From an uncultured Bacteroidota bacterium (GTDB taxonomy: Bacteria; Bacteroidota; Bacteroidia; Flavobacteriales; Flavobacteriaceae), in contig CAIRNC010000390.1 in the NCBI GenBank assembly GCA_903879875.1, forward strand, positions 1 to 14,723: 14,723 bases of DNA, given 5' to 3'. A model generated the notes under the pieces. It made no database searches and was not told where the DNA came from. It was given only the letters and a program-made list of their open reading frames with translations. Of this stretch, positions 14,251 through 14,723 are shown piece after piece. How positions within the stretch are numbered: the first letter of the stretch is position 1; every line of letters starts with the position of its first letter. The translations under genes were made by a program, and so were the position numbers.

Positions 14251-14721
14251 ATGAAAACAGTCAAAAAAATAGTAGCCATTGCCCTACTGCTGTTTACAGT
14301 TCAAACCATTTCTGCGCAATATGGCGGAGGCTACGGTGGAATGAATGGTGGAATGAATGGCGGAAGAAGTGGTATGAATAACGGAATGGGAACCGACAGA
14401 ACGCCCAAAGCCAAAAAAGAAGTGCCTATTGAAGAAAGCGTTGGTAAAGTAGTGGCAAAATTAAAAACCGATTTGAATCTTGATGAACTTCAAGTAATCG
14501 CTATTACCAACATTATGATTGAAAATGCCAAAACCCAAGGCATTTTGATGAAAAAAGAAACCGATAGATCCGAACAAATTAAAGAATTTCAAGCGCTTTC
14601 TGAAAAAACCGATCGCGAGATCATGAATTATTTAAACAAAGAGCAGAAAATCAAATACACCGCGCTCACCGAAGTCCGACGAAATCAAGTACAAGATTTA
14701 AGCAAAGAAATTCGAAATTAA
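14251..14721 (+). CDS. secreted Spy/CpxP-like small protein
   Basis: A complete 156-residue protein with a signal peptide (residues 1-22, ending TISA|QYGG). A Gly/Met/Asn-rich stretch follows (23-47: GGYGGMNGGMNGGRSGMNNG), then a Lys-rich linker and a helical charged domain (~58-156). That domain has two LTxxQ-like elements, LNLDELQ and LNKEQKIKY, spaced about 55 residues apart and separated by a long helix, as in Spy/CpxP-family periplasmic proteins. Those bind unfolded proteins or, in some relatives, metals; here the assignment is by pattern only. The Met- and Gly-rich segment could be a flexible or metal-binding tail. The nine-base gap to rimO makes co-transcription likely. The stop is two bases from the window edge, so the downstream context is unseen. 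Confidence 0.75.
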   Translation: MKTVKKIVAIALLLFTVQTISAQYGGGYGGMNGGMNGGRSGMNNGMGTDRTPKAKKEVPIEESVGKVVAKLKTDLNLDELQVIAITNIMIENAKTQGILMKKETDRSEQIKEFQALSEKTDREIMNYLNKEQKIKYTALTEVRRNQVQDLSKEIRN

Positions 14722-14723
14722 AA

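Overview
The window looks like a chromosomal segment of a Flavobacterium-like member of the Bacteroidota. It is strongly AT-rich. It shows the Bacteroidota promoter signature TAnnTTTG (with TTG about 17-23 bases upstream) in several spacers, has almost no Shine-Dalgarno sequences, and carries family marker genes: a MoaC-MoaB fusion, an S46 dipeptidyl peptidase, a type 3 ProRS and Bacteroidota-style lipoproteins. I see no phage, transposon, CRISPR, toxin-antitoxin or defence gene. Most of the window is ordinary core genome with some fast-evolving envelope genes.

Left part (1-2757): the 3' end of a molybdenum-cofactor gene (moaC-moaB fusion) runs rightward and converges on a leftward pair, galE followed by an EamA-type permease. 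Next (2912-6764) is a tight rightward operon: waaA (Kdo transferase for lipid A), a GNAT acetyltransferase overlapping it by ATGA, and an S46 dipeptidyl peptidase. The residue that sets S46 specificity is Arg, which points to the Asp/Glu-specific DPP11 type.

Middle (6765-8166): a very small Ala/Pro-rich lipoprotein gene stands alone between a good promoter and a strong terminator. About 860 bases of AT-rich, G-poor DNA without any recognisable gene follow. Then comes a leftward translation block (8167-10082): proS, tRNA-Glu(UUC) with its own promoter, and rpsT with a terminator.

Right part (10183-14721): a Tyr/Trp/Asn/Gly-rich repeat lipoprotein is transcribed divergently from proS, with -7 boxes only two bases apart. 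It is followed by a FadL/OmpP1-type outer-membrane beta-barrel and a terminator, then rimO (methylthiolation of ribosomal protein S12) with a small secreted Spy/CpxP-like protein nine bases downstream. Two genes (10183 and 12937) have in-frame upstream TTG codons that lie inside -7 promoter boxes, so the ATG starts are preferred.

No clearly new multi-gene system is visible. The best candidates for follow-up are the abundant-looking Ala/Pro lipoprotein and its empty flank, the repeat lipoprotein next to the FadL-like barrel, and the overlapping divergent proS promoter.
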